Assembly: GCA_018895675.1 (NCBI GenBank)
Contig: JAHIOG010000356.1
Coordinates: 1-6,277 of the forward strand
Origin: a bacterium
GTDB taxonomy: Bacteria; Fidelibacterota; UBA2242
DNA: 6,277 nt
Direction: 5' to 3'
Part shown: piece by piece, positions 1-6,074 of the stretch
How the letters are laid out: every line of letters starts with the position of its first letter
Numbering within the stretch: position 1 is the first letter of the stretch
The notes under the pieces: model-generated
Told to the model about the DNA's origin: nothing
Databases searched by the model: none
The model's input: the letters and a program-made list of their open reading frames with translations, nothing else
Position numbers and translations under genes: made by a program

Positions 1-1146
1 AAATACAATACCGTCGCCTTCCGTACCGCTGAAGTACATAGCCTTGATTTCCATACGTTCGCCACCGCCTGGAATTTCACCGTAATTGGTCATCCACAGG
101 AACAGTCCGTCGGCTTCCCAACCCGGCGACCATTTACATACGGAAGCATCATTGGATTCGACACCTATGTACAAATCCGTGCCCTTATGCATAAACTTAA
201 TTTTCGCATCACTCTGGTCGGTATAACTGTTCAGAGTATCGCCCCACTGCATGTAAAAGCCGCCAGTGCTCAAAGCATTGCTCTTGCCGACTATTACATA
301 TTTAGCATTGTCCCAAAAGGCTTCATCAAGTTTGCCGTCAAGAGTAATATCGGTATCGGTCTTATAGGCTATCCGTAAGGGTGGATCGGCTAACCGAAGT
401 ATGCGAAATTCGCTACCCCATTCGCTACCCCACCACTGTTTGTAAAAGGAGCCAGTAGGCTTCGTGGGATTATCAGTATCGATGTAATTATCAGGATCAA
501 AAATAGCGATCATAACTTCAATATCAGCATAGGAATCGGTGTAACCTAACTGATCCAGATGAATTACCATTTCAGCACTGTAACCGGCATCGACCTGAGT
601 TGTGTCGTTTACAACGGTTCCGGTCTTTTTAGAAGCAGTTCCTGAACCAGAGTTAGGATACAGTCCAGGCAATTCAAACGCGATATCCGGGTCTATTCCC
701 CCTTGATTAAAGTAGAGCTTGTACTCCACAGCTGTTCCTGCGGCATCTTTGATTTTCATAAAAAGGCCATCGCCTTCCCAACTGTTACCAAATTTGCCGA
801 CATATTCATCGTCTGAATCCAGGGCAATATACAGGTCTAATCCATCACGCATAAATTTTACAAAAGTTGTCGTTGTATCCGGATAAGTTCCGGTAACCAA
901 TGCACCGGCAGTCGGGGCATATTCAACATCACCGGTGACTGTATCCGGATTAAATACCAGATAATCAAAACGGCGTTCCCAGTCGGTTTCATCCAGAACC
1001 CCATCAATAATCAAAGGCTTTTCCACAGAGACCACCTTGATGTAAGATGGATCGACATGGGCTTTTTCAGCCCATGCATTCCGGGAGAAACCAAGCAATG
1101 CTATTAACATCGTAATAGCCATCGTAATCGTAACTAATCGTTTCAT
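1..1146 (-). CDS. Secreted protein with two CBM9-like (DOMON-fold) domains, 3' end beyond the window
   Basis: An open frame of 382 codons without a stop runs from an ATG at 1146 off the left edge, so the C-terminus is missing. The start is fixed by a strong AGGAGG ribosome binding site 4 nt upstream and by a signal peptide directly after it: MKR, a hydrophobic stretch to about residue 20, then a likely cleavage after AWA (residues 24-26). Two related domains follow. The first has IDGVLDETDW (47-56), a DLYIALDSDD strand (104-113) and WEGDGLFM (123-130). The second repeats these as LDGKLDEAFW (269-278), DLYIGVESND (324-333) and WEADGLFL (343-350). This pattern is typical of the carbohydrate-binding family 9-like fold found in extracellular sugar-binding, xylanase-associated or cytochrome-like proteins; no haem-binding CXXCH is visible. 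It probably binds a ligand, perhaps a glycan, outside the cytoplasm. Any enzymatic or anchoring domain would lie in the missing part. The LacI-type operator just upstream suggests control by the neighbouring repressor. Confidence 0.5.
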   Translation of the reverse strand, partial: MKRLVTITMAITMLIALLGFSRNAWAEKAHVDPSYIKVVSVEKPLIIDGVLDETDWERRFDYLVFNPDTVTGDVEYAPTAGALVTGTYPDTTTTFVKFMRDGLDLYIALDSDDEYVGKFGNSWEGDGLFMKIKDAAGTAVEYKLYFNQGGIDPDIAFELPGLYPNSGSGTASKKTGTVVNDTTQVDAGYSAEMVIHLDQLGYTDSYADIEVMIAIFDPDNYIDTDNPTKPTGSFYKQWWGSEWGSEFRILRLADPPLRIAYKTDTDITLDGKLDEAFWDNAKYVIVGKSNALSTGGFYMQWGDTLNSYTDQSDAKIKFMHKGTDLYIGVESNDASVCKWSPGWEADGLFLWMTNYGEIPGGGERMEIKAMYFSGTEGDGIVF

Positions 1147-1150
1147 CTCT

Positions 1151-1156
1151 CCTCCT
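1151..1156 (-). promoter_or_regulatory. Strong Shine-Dalgarno site of the secreted CBM9-like gene
   Basis: On the minus strand this reads AGGAGG, followed by AGAG and the ATG at 1146. It is the best ribosome binding site in the window and decides the start of the partial gene. Confidence 0.8.
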
Positions 1157-1162
1157 ATTAAT

Positions 1163-1176
1163 TGTAAACGTTTACA
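1163..1176. promoter_or_regulatory. LacI-family operator (perfect palindrome) upstream of the CBM9-like gene
   Basis: TGTAAACGTTTACA is a perfect 14-bp palindrome with the central CG typical of LacI/GalR-family operators. It lies 17 bp before the start codon of the secreted gene. A nearly identical site sits at the promoter of the adjacent lacI-type gene, so that regulator is the likely ligand. A TATAAC box at 1197-1202 could serve as a -10 element, placing the operator shortly after the start point. A TTGACA at 1177-1182 abuts the operator, but its matching -10 would fall on the ribosome binding site, so I prefer the first option. The exact promoter is uncertain. Confidence 0.85.
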
Positions 1177-1215
1177 TGTCAAAAAAACTTACCCTCGTTA
1201 TATTATCAAATAACA

Positions 1216-2238
1216 TTACTGTTTTATTTGGGATCCACAGGATTCACGAATAATAATTTTAAGGGGTATTACAATTCGTTCGGTCACTGCAATATGATTT
1301 TCGTAATTGGTCTCAATTTTTTGAAGTAATGTCTTGCCCACAACCTGTCCCAGATTGAAAAGCGGAACTCTTACTGTCGTCAGGGCTGGTGTGATATACT
1401 GAGAGGTAGAAATATCATCAAAACCGACGATGGCAATATCTTCCGGAACCCGCAGACCGGAATCTTTGACAGCCTCTATGGCGCCAATTGCCATGGCATC
1501 ATTTGCGGCGAATATTGCCGTCGGTCGAGATGTTAATTCACATAGTTTCAAACAGGTTCTATAACCGGAATCTTCCGTAAAATTTCCATCGACAGTGAAG
1601 TCAGAATTCACCTCGATACCATTTTCTTGGAGAGCTTTCAGATAGCCTGCATACCGGCGTTTGGAATCATAATTGTGTGGTGAACCATTAATAAAACCAA
1701 TATTCCGGTGACCCAGTCTTATCAGGTGATTGGTCATCTCAACTGACATTTTGAAATTGTCCAGAACAACAGATGTCGTTCCGGCTTTCACGGGAGGAAC
1801 GGAAATATAAACGACGGGAGTGCCATGGTTTATAGGCAATGTAAATAGATCATCATTCTGTGAAGAGGGAGCCATAATTACTAATCCACCAACCGTATGT
1901 CCGTTTAAAAAACGTGAGACCGTTTTTACTTCCTCTTCTTCATCATGAGCGCTGCCAATAATGATTTGAAAACCGAATTGATTGACGTAATTGCATATAC
2001 CGCGTATAATTTCTGAAAAGTAAAGGCTGCTGGCATCTGGGAAAACCATACCGATAGTCTTACTCTGTTTGCTTTGTAAAATCTGGGCACTGACATTTGG
2101 TGAGAAATTCAGTTCATTAACGGCCTTCATCACCTTTTTATGAGTCACGGGTCTGACTTTTCCAGTATCGTTTATCACCCTGGAAACCGTAGCTGTAGAG
2201 ACACCTGCCAGTTTTGCTACATCGATAATTGTTGCCAT
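1216..2238 (-). CDS. LacI/GalR-family transcriptional repressor
   Basis: A complete 340-residue protein, the normal length of the family. Residues 3-22 form the helix-turn-helix (IIDVAKLAGVSTATVSRVIN), followed by the hinge helix (about 47-57), whose conserved Leu inserts into the central CG step of operators. The hinge has AQIL where many members have ARSL, keeping that Leu. A periplasmic-binding-protein-like sensor domain follows, from IGMVFPD (62-68) through AIFAANDAMAIGA to the hallmark VPEDIAIVGFDD and the TTVRVP segment near the C-terminus. Such proteins bind a sugar or sugar phosphate and release DNA when it is present. The sequence does not reveal the effector. The gene is preceded by a sigma70-type promoter with an overlapping palindrome, which implies autorepression. 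A second palindrome precedes the secreted CBM9-like gene downstream, the probable main target. A weak AGGGA lies 3-4 nt before the ATG. Confidence 0.96.
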   Translation of the reverse strand: MATIIDVAKLAGVSTATVSRVINDTGKVRPVTHKKVMKAVNELNFSPNVSAQILQSKQSKTIGMVFPDASSLYFSEIIRGICNYVNQFGFQIIIGSAHDEEEEVKTVSRFLNGHTVGGLVIMAPSSQNDDLFTLPINHGTPVVYISVPPVKAGTTSVVLDNFKMSVEMTNHLIRLGHRNIGFINGSPHNYDSKRRYAGYLKALQENGIEVNSDFTVDGNFTEDSGYRTCLKLCELTSRPTAIFAANDAMAIGAIEAVKDSGLRVPEDIAIVGFDDISTSQYITPALTTVRVPLFNLGQVVGKTLLQKIETNYENHIAVTERIVIPLKIIIRESCGSQIKQ

Positions 2239-2271
2239 TGTTCCCTAAGTTTCCATTTGTCGAATAAATAA

Positions 2272-2285
2272 TGTAAACGCTTACA
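2272..2285. promoter_or_regulatory. LacI-family operator at the lacI-type promoter (autoregulation)
   Basis: TGTAAACGCTTACA differs from the perfect palindrome at 1163-1176 by one base, and its symmetry extends one base further on each side (A...T). It begins 2 bp after the predicted -10 box and so covers the expected transcription start. This is a standard position for a repressor that blocks its own promoter. Confidence 0.88.
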
Positions 2286-2287
2286 TT

Positions 2288-2317
2288 AATATAGGGGTTC
2301 CATTCTATCTTTGTCAA
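2288..2317 (-). promoter_or_regulatory. Sigma70-type promoter of the lacI-type gene
   Basis: On the minus strand a perfect TTGACA (2312-2317) is separated by 18 bp from TATATT (2288-2293), which matches five of six -10 positions. The start point would fall near 2281, inside the palindrome at 2272-2285, with a leader of about 43 nt before the ATG at 2238. Confidence 0.75.
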
Positions 2318-2592
2318 TAGTTTTTTTCACTTATCTGATTTTGGACCAGAAACTGAAGGTAATATCACGCCAGATGGGGAAACTATCTAATTCCGCGATT
2401 GATCAATGCTGAATTTATCGACGAGAAACAGTATCATGAGGTTGGGAAACTTACCGGGGAAACTCATCCCTCTCGACGGAGAAGGATGACACAGAATGGC
2501 TGCATTTGACCACCTACTTTTAGCCTATTTAGGGCTAATTAGCCGATTGCGATATTACTGTAACTGTCTGACTATCAATGTGTTAAGGGGTG
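2318..2592. other. Gene-free spacer between lacI and the tRNA remnant
   Basis: I see no convincing coding frame, terminator or RNA gene here. A short GGGAAACT motif occurs three times (near 2379, 2442 and 2455), and a small TAGCC/GGCTA hairpin lies near 2521-2537 without a following T-run. By the tRNA polarity argument this stretch belongs to the host chromosome side, so it may be the former sequence downstream of the tRNA-Val gene. Confidence 0.5.
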
Positions 2593-2634
2593 TGGGCGCT
2601 ACAAGATTCGAACTTGTGACCTCCTGCTTGTAAG
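2593..2634 (-). other. 3' half of a tRNA-Val(UAC) gene, probable integrase attachment site
   Basis: Read on the minus strand, 2634 to 2593 gives an anticodon loop CTTACAA (anticodon TAC, Val), the 3' anticodon strand GCAGG, a five-base variable loop AGGTC, a perfect T-arm (ACAAG, loop TTCGAAT, CTTGT), the acceptor strand AGCGCCC and discriminator A. CCA is not encoded. The 5' anticodon strand should be close to CCTGC but is TCTTT, and no D-arm or 5' acceptor GGGCGCT is found at 2640-2700. Thus only the 3' half is present; a TTAGAAC at about 2644-2650 may be a trace of the D-arm or chance. Such 3' fragments are typical att sites of tyrosine integrases, several of which cross over at the anticodon loop. 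The missing half faces right, so the element lies at higher coordinates. It is not a functional tRNA. Confidence 0.85.
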
Positions 2635-2727
2635 AAAGATGTTCTAATACTTTTGTCGACGGGAGAATTTCAGAGATGGGTGACGACAAGGGGGGCACCT
2701 GTAAAAAGTGGCGGGTTGGCAGAGAAA

Positions 2728-3492
2728 TTACTCAGTTTCCAACTCCTCCACAATCCCCCTAAACTGCTGTAACGCCGCTTCAAGATTATCTGCTATCTCA
2801 GCTGCCAGTACGTCGGGATCGGGCAGGTTCTCCATATCTTCCAGACTCTCATCCTTTAGCCAGAAGATATCCAGGCTGACTTTATCGCGCTGGATCAGTT
2901 CCGCATAGGTGAATGATTTGAATCTCTCGGTTTCGGTACGGTCATGCCGGTTTTTTGGGTTGTAGCATTTAACGAAGTCATCCAGATCGGATTCGGTCAG
3001 TGGATTTGTCTTTAGTGTAAAGTGTTTATTCGTCCGCAGATCGTAAATCCATAGTTTCTCAGTCCAGGCTTTTTCACTGGCTGGTTTGCGGTCGAAGAAG
3101 ATCACATTCGCCTTTACACCTTGAGCATAAAAGACACCAGTTGGAAGTCGAAGCAAAGTATGAACATCGTAATCGCTGAGCAGTTTGCGACGAACCGTTT
3201 CACCGGCGCCACCTTCGAACAACACATTATCCGGCACTACAACAGCAGCACGACCATTGATCTTCAGCAAGGATTTAATGTGTTGGACAAAGTTTAACTG
3301 TTTGTTGGAAGTAGTAGCCCAGAAGTCCTGGCGTTCGTAGGTAATTGATTCCCGTATCGCTTTGCCGTCGCCATTCACAATAGTGATACTGCTTTTCTTG
3401 CCGAATGGTGGATTGGTAAGAACCATATCGTAGCGTTCAGTACCGACCGATTCCAATTGAATCCTTAACAGCAATTGGGCTTTCATCTCCAC
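2728..3492 (-). CDS. hsdM: HsdM, C-terminal part (type I RM methyltransferase subunit, separated by frameshift)
   Basis: This frame holds the second half of an N6-adenine type I DNA methyltransferase subunit. Its key signature is the catalytic motif IV, TNPPFG (NPPF at residues 27-30 of this piece), followed by QLNFVQHIKSLLKINGRAAVVVPDNVLF and RLPTGVFYAQGVKANVIFF, both typical of HsdM, and a C-terminal helical region (DPDVLAAEIADNLEAALQQFRGIVEELE) expected to contact the specificity subunit. The GTG at 3492 is only the first possible start; homology begins at about LESVGTERYDM (residue 13). Removing one base near 3457 joins this frame to the upstream N-terminal part and gives a 484-residue protein of normal length. 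Alone it lacks the SAM-binding motif and should be inactive. No hsdS follows: the stop is about 95 bp from the tRNA remnant. Confidence 0.93.
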   Translation of the reverse strand: MEMKAQLLLRIQLESVGTERYDMVLTNPPFGKKSSITIVNGDGKAIRESITYERQDFWATTSNKQLNFVQHIKSLLKINGRAAVVVPDNVLFEGGAGETVRRKLLSDYDVHTLLRLPTGVFYAQGVKANVIFFDRKPASEKAWTEKLWIYDLRTNKHFTLKTNPLTESDLDDFVKCYNPKNRHDRTETERFKSFTYAELIQRDKVSLDIFWLKDESLEDMENLPDPDVLAAEIADNLEAALQQFRGIVEELETE

Positions 3493-4183
3493 CGATCCCG
3501 TGCAAATACAGATTCATGACACAAAGACGAGCGACCGAATCGGCAATCTCGATACCACAGAGCGCTTCATGACGTAGGTATCGTTTCTGGTCTTTATCCA
3601 GTTTGTGATGATGGGAAATATAGTCATGGGCGGAAATCAGAAAGCCACCGGTTCCACAAGCCGGGTCCATAATCGTTATTCCCTGCTCAGGATACATAAC
3701 CTTAACAATTGCATTGATCAATGAACGTGGGGTGAAGTACTGACCGGCGCCACTCTTAACATCCTCAGCGTTTTTCTGTAATAATCCTTCGTAGGTTTCG
3801 CTCTTTACATCAACATCTAATCCAAGCCAGGTTTCCTCATCAATTAACCTGATTAATCGTCTTAGTTTTGCAGGATCTTGTATTTTATTTTGTGATTTGC
3901 GGAAGATAACACCGATAACACTCGGCTCCTTCCCAAGTTTTTCTAATAGGTGTCGGTAGTGGATTTCCAGCTCATCGCCGTCTTTATTTCGCAGGCTTTC
4001 CCAGTTGTATTCCGAGGATACCCCGGATTTACGATTAAAGGGTGGTTTCGTCTGTTCGTCATCCATCTTCAGGAACATGAGATAAGTTAGTTGCTCGACA
4101 TAATCACCATAACTGACACCATCATCACGGAGCACATTACAATAATTCCAGAGTTTTGATACTAAGGCTGCTGCATCGGTCAT
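3437..4183 (-). CDS. hsdM: HsdM, N-terminal part (type I RM methyltransferase subunit, interrupted by frameshift)
   Basis: The first half of a type I restriction-modification methyltransferase subunit, which transfers a methyl group from SAM to adenine within a complex with HsdS. Residues 1 to about 130 form the helical HsdM N-terminal domain (ALVSKLWNYCNVLRDDGVSYGDYVEQLTYLMFLKM). GAGQYFTPR (145-153) and the SAM-binding motif I DPACGTGGF (173-181) follow, then NLYLHGIGGDESPIAVKDS. After Ser242 the frame turns into IGIGRY and stops, where relatives continue into ERYDMVLTNPPFG; that sequence is present in another frame (2728-3492). One extra base in TCAATTGG, near 3457, explains the break. The start lies 2 bp after the abiEii stop, so the two are probably cotranscribed and translationally coupled. 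The first 20 codons recur as a truncated copy at 6097-6156. The frameshift may be a real mutation or a sequencing or assembly error. Confidence 0.94.
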   Translation of the reverse strand: MTDAAALVSKLWNYCNVLRDDGVSYGDYVEQLTYLMFLKMDDEQTKPPFNRKSGVSSEYNWESLRNKDGDELEIHYRHLLEKLGKEPSVIGVIFRKSQNKIQDPAKLRRLIRLIDEETWLGLDVDVKSETYEGLLQKNAEDVKSGAGQYFTPRSLINAIVKVMYPEQGITIMDPACGTGGFLISAHDYISHHHKLDKDQKRYLRHEALCGIEIADSVARLCVMNLYLHGIGGDESPIAVKDSIGIGRY

Positions 4184-4185
4184 AT

Positions 4186-4992
4186 TTATTGTATTCCTAT
4201 TTTGGAATTCATCAGTGAAAAGAGATTCCTACTCAGATAATCAAAGGACTGTTTTATATCATAATCAATACCCTGACGTATCAAACCAGCAGTATCACTC
4301 CGGAAGTCCGGATCTGAAATCTTATCATGAACATTGTCAATATATTCTTCTTTTTGGATTGTTAATTCATTATGGCTAATAAATGCACCGAAAGCGTGTA
4401 ATATGTTTTTCACATTGATGCTCTGATAATTCAGGCTATACCAGAGATCAAAAAGATCACGTCCCTTTTTTCGCTGAAATAATGCCCTCATTTTCGAGCC
4501 CAGTAGTTCTTCAATCGAATATGTAACCAGATTTCCCTGCCCGGTAAACCAGCGGGATTCAACTTTATAAGGCAGTAACTGGTAGCCAAATACTGTAAAA
4601 TGCTCACGGCAATTGATTTCGATTTTTAAACGTAGTTGTTCTGTTGGAGGCGTTTCCGATTCAAAGCGATAGATCAGAGTAGTATTCCGCTTTTTTCGCT
4701 TACGAATCGGTTCACCGAGGTAATGGAGCACTTCCCGAAACCGATCGATGGTCTCACCAACAGGTTCGGCGTTCATCTGAACCAGGTCAATATCTTCAGA
4801 ATAGCGGGCTGCCGGTGGTAGAAAAAGCTTGTGTAAAGCAGTGCCGCCGCGAAAAGCTACTTTCTGACTGAGAATAGGATCATTGAAGATATCAATTGCT
4901 GCTCGGCTGATGATCAGGTCCTGCTCGATCATCTCAGGAGATCGCCACGGTGCGATACTGCGCCATGCATCTATAAAAGGCCGGGGAATCAT
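4186..4992 (-). CDS. abiEii: AbiEii-family nucleotidyltransferase toxin (type IV toxin-antitoxin)
   Basis: A complete 268-residue protein with the nucleotidyltransferase motifs of the AbiEii/AbiGii toxin family. GGTAL (49-53) precedes the metal-binding RYSEDIDL (63-70), whose Asp67 and Asp69 form the acidic pair. LRLKIEIN (120-127) supplies the third acidic strand, and KKGRDLFDLWY (175-185) is the conserved basic/acidic motif near the C-terminal helical region. Members of this family are GTP-dependent or related NTP transferases that stop growth upon phage attack, and some modify tRNA. The precise substrate here is unknown. Its ATG overlaps the stop of the preceding abiEi gene by 4 bp (ATGA), the usual arrangement of this toxin-antitoxin pair. 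hsdM begins 2 bp after its stop, linking the pair to a restriction-modification gene. All key residues look intact, so the toxin may be active. Confidence 0.93.
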   Translation of the reverse strand: MIPRPFIDAWRSIAPWRSPEMIEQDLIISRAAIDIFNDPILSQKVAFRGGTALHKLFLPPAARYSEDIDLVQMNAEPVGETIDRFREVLHYLGEPIRKRKKRNTTLIYRFESETPPTEQLRLKIEINCREHFTVFGYQLLPYKVESRWFTGQGNLVTYSIEELLGSKMRALFQRKKGRDLFDLWYSLNYQSINVKNILHAFGAFISHNELTIQKEEYIDNVHDKISDPDFRSDTAGLIRQGIDYDIKQSFDYLSRNLFSLMNSKIGIQ

Positions 4993-5798
4993 AAATCCGT
5001 CTCAATTTGAGTATTCACGTTGATCTTCCATCGGTTTCTGGATTTGCTGGAAGTTCCTTTCTTAGCGGTATGTAATAGATTATGACGTTTGATTTTGCTT
5101 TTTACAACTTCATACAATCTGTCTGCCAAAGACTGAAATTCCAATTCATATTCCATAAGATAACCGAGTCTTTGTATTACGGCAATCGGAATACTGTCGT
5201 CAATTACTTCATGGAACTTTGCCGGGTCTAAGACTTCACACAGTTCCTGGAGCATAGTTGCCACCCGGTTCATTCCACCAATGCGATTGACACAAAGTAA
5301 CAGATCAATGGCGGTCAATTCCGGTGACGAGACATTGACATAACCGGTGAGGGTCTTTTTCTGGACCAGACCAGTCGCAGGTATTTTCGATTTCACCATA
5401 AAGTTGATCTTGACTCCAGCTGCAAGTAATGGGCGCTGAACCGGTCTGACGGTAATTACATAGGATTCCTGGGGCCGCTGATGAGCTGCGCCATGCATTG
5501 CCGCCGCGCTTAAAAGCCCGACATAATAGGGTTTCTCCAAATGATGCATTAAATCATCAATAAACTGGATGGCTGGAAGCACACCATGAGCGGAATATTC
5601 CGGCGGGATTATGATATAAAACCCTTTGTAAACCGAACGGGTGCGCCCCTTTTTCCGGAGTCGTTGCAATCCAATCTTAATGGCATTCTCTGACACCTTA
5701 AAATACGATTTCACCTCTGCTAATGTAAAGGTATATCGTCCCTTAGACCGCAATTGGTCTATATATTTATCCAGATAATTATAATTCAAGTGTTCCAT
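4989..5798 (-). CDS. abiEi: AbiEi-family antitoxin / autoregulator (type IV toxin-antitoxin)
   Basis: A complete 269-residue protein. Residues about 8-65 form an N-terminal winged helix-turn-helix (TFTLAEVKSYFKVSENAIKIGLQRLRKKGRTRSVYKGFYII), the DNA-binding part that in studied members represses the operon. The C-terminal antitoxin domain shows the family landmarks YYVGLLSAAAMHGAAHQRPQ (91-110), ITVRPV (115-120), VSSPELTAIDLL (156-167) and a basic, Trp-containing tail (about 236-262). AbiEi counters AbiEii without forming a stable complex with it in characterised type IV systems. The gene heads the operon, and its stop overlaps the abiEii start by 4 bp. The ATG at 5798 is supported by the N-terminal wHTH and by a modest GGTGAT 3 nt upstream. 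That GGTGAT begins right after a 63-bp inverted-repeat element. Four TATCAC motifs and the element itself lie in the region where an AbiEi operator would be expected. Confidence 0.9.
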   Translation of the reverse strand: MEHLNYNYLDKYIDQLRSKGRYTFTLAEVKSYFKVSENAIKIGLQRLRKKGRTRSVYKGFYIIIPPEYSAHGVLPAIQFIDDLMHHLEKPYYVGLLSAAAMHGAAHQRPQESYVITVRPVQRPLLAAGVKINFMVKSKIPATGLVQKKTLTGYVNVSSPELTAIDLLLCVNRIGGMNRVATMLQELCEVLDPAKFHEVIDDSIPIAVIQRLGYLMEYELEFQSLADRLYEVVKSKIKRHNLLHTAKKGTSSKSRNRWKINVNTQIETDL

Positions 5799-5806
5799 TT
5801 ATCACC

Positions 5807-5869
5807 ATATAACGTTTCGTTTGCGTAAAGTATCACTTTGTGACTATTATTGCAAATGAAATGTCATGT
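5807..5869 (-). repeat. 63-bp imperfect inverted-repeat element, copy A (attC-like)
   Basis: Two 18-nt arms (5807-5824 and 5852-5869) pair at 14 of 18 positions, plus a possible G-T, around a 27-nt centre that carries its own TATCAC/GTGAC symmetry. On the minus strand the element ends with GCAAAC, GAAAC, GTTATAT. This resembles the L'-spacer-R' end of an integron attC site, with a five-base spacer. On the opposite arm ACATGAC stands where the complementary R'' box would be. The terminal box fits the consensus GTTRRRY only in part. The abiEi ATG lies 8 nt beyond this end, as expected for a gene at the start of a cassette. Alternatives are an AbiEi operator or a MITE-like repeat. No integron integrase is visible. 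Confidence 0.55.
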
Positions 5870-6011
5870 ATCACAGAGAATAACAATTAAATTCACGATA
5901 ACATACCTCATGTTAACGTGCGTTACAAGTGTTAATATAAAGTGTTTTTATGCAATAGTTATCACGGAACGATAATTCCTGCAATAAATTACTCACGGAA
6001 TCCATAGCCAT

Positions 6012-6074
6012 TTATAACGCCTCGTTTGCAATACCTATAACATTGTGACCATTAACGCAAACTGGACGGGACGG
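6012..6074 (-). repeat. 63-bp imperfect inverted-repeat element, copy B (attC-like)
   Basis: Same orientation, length and geometry as copy A (18-nt arm, 27-nt centre, 18-nt arm) and about two-thirds identical to it without gaps (41 of 63). The left arm, TTATAACGCCTCGTTTGC on the plus strand, is the best conserved part (15 of 18), and TTGTGAC in the centre is shared. The inner GTTTGC/GCAAAC stem is perfect, but the outer part of the right arm is degenerate. The truncated hsdM copy reads into the right arm and stops at 6052 within the element's centre. A further ATATAAC at 6084-6090 lies just outside. It could be an attC-like site, an operator or a small interspersed repeat. Confidence 0.5.

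Noticed and set aside
187..378. 63-codon plus-strand frame
   Set aside because: It lies wholly opposite the well-supported secreted CBM9-like gene and has no similarity or ribosome binding site.
2379..2462. Three GGGAAACT motifs as a repeat array
   Set aside because: The units are 8 bp with irregular spacing and unlike flanks; no CRISPR or iteron pattern.
2521..2537. Possible terminator hairpin TAGCC/GGCTA
   Set aside because: Only five base pairs with a seven-base loop and no following T-run on either strand.
2708..2908. 66-codon plus-strand frame
   Set aside because: Antisense to the C-terminal end of hsdM with a low-complexity Ser-rich translation; a shadow frame.
4636..4821. 61-codon plus-strand frame
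   Set aside because: Antisense to the catalytic region of abiEii; no independent support.
5914..5925. Possible third degenerate copy of the 63-bp element around TAACGTGCGTTA
   Set aside because: The spacing differs and alignment needs several gaps, so the resemblance is not better than chance.
5913..6011. 32-codon minus-strand frame starting just after copy B
   Set aside because: It has no ribosome binding site, no recognisable motif and is short enough to arise by chance; mentioned only as a possible content of a small cassette.
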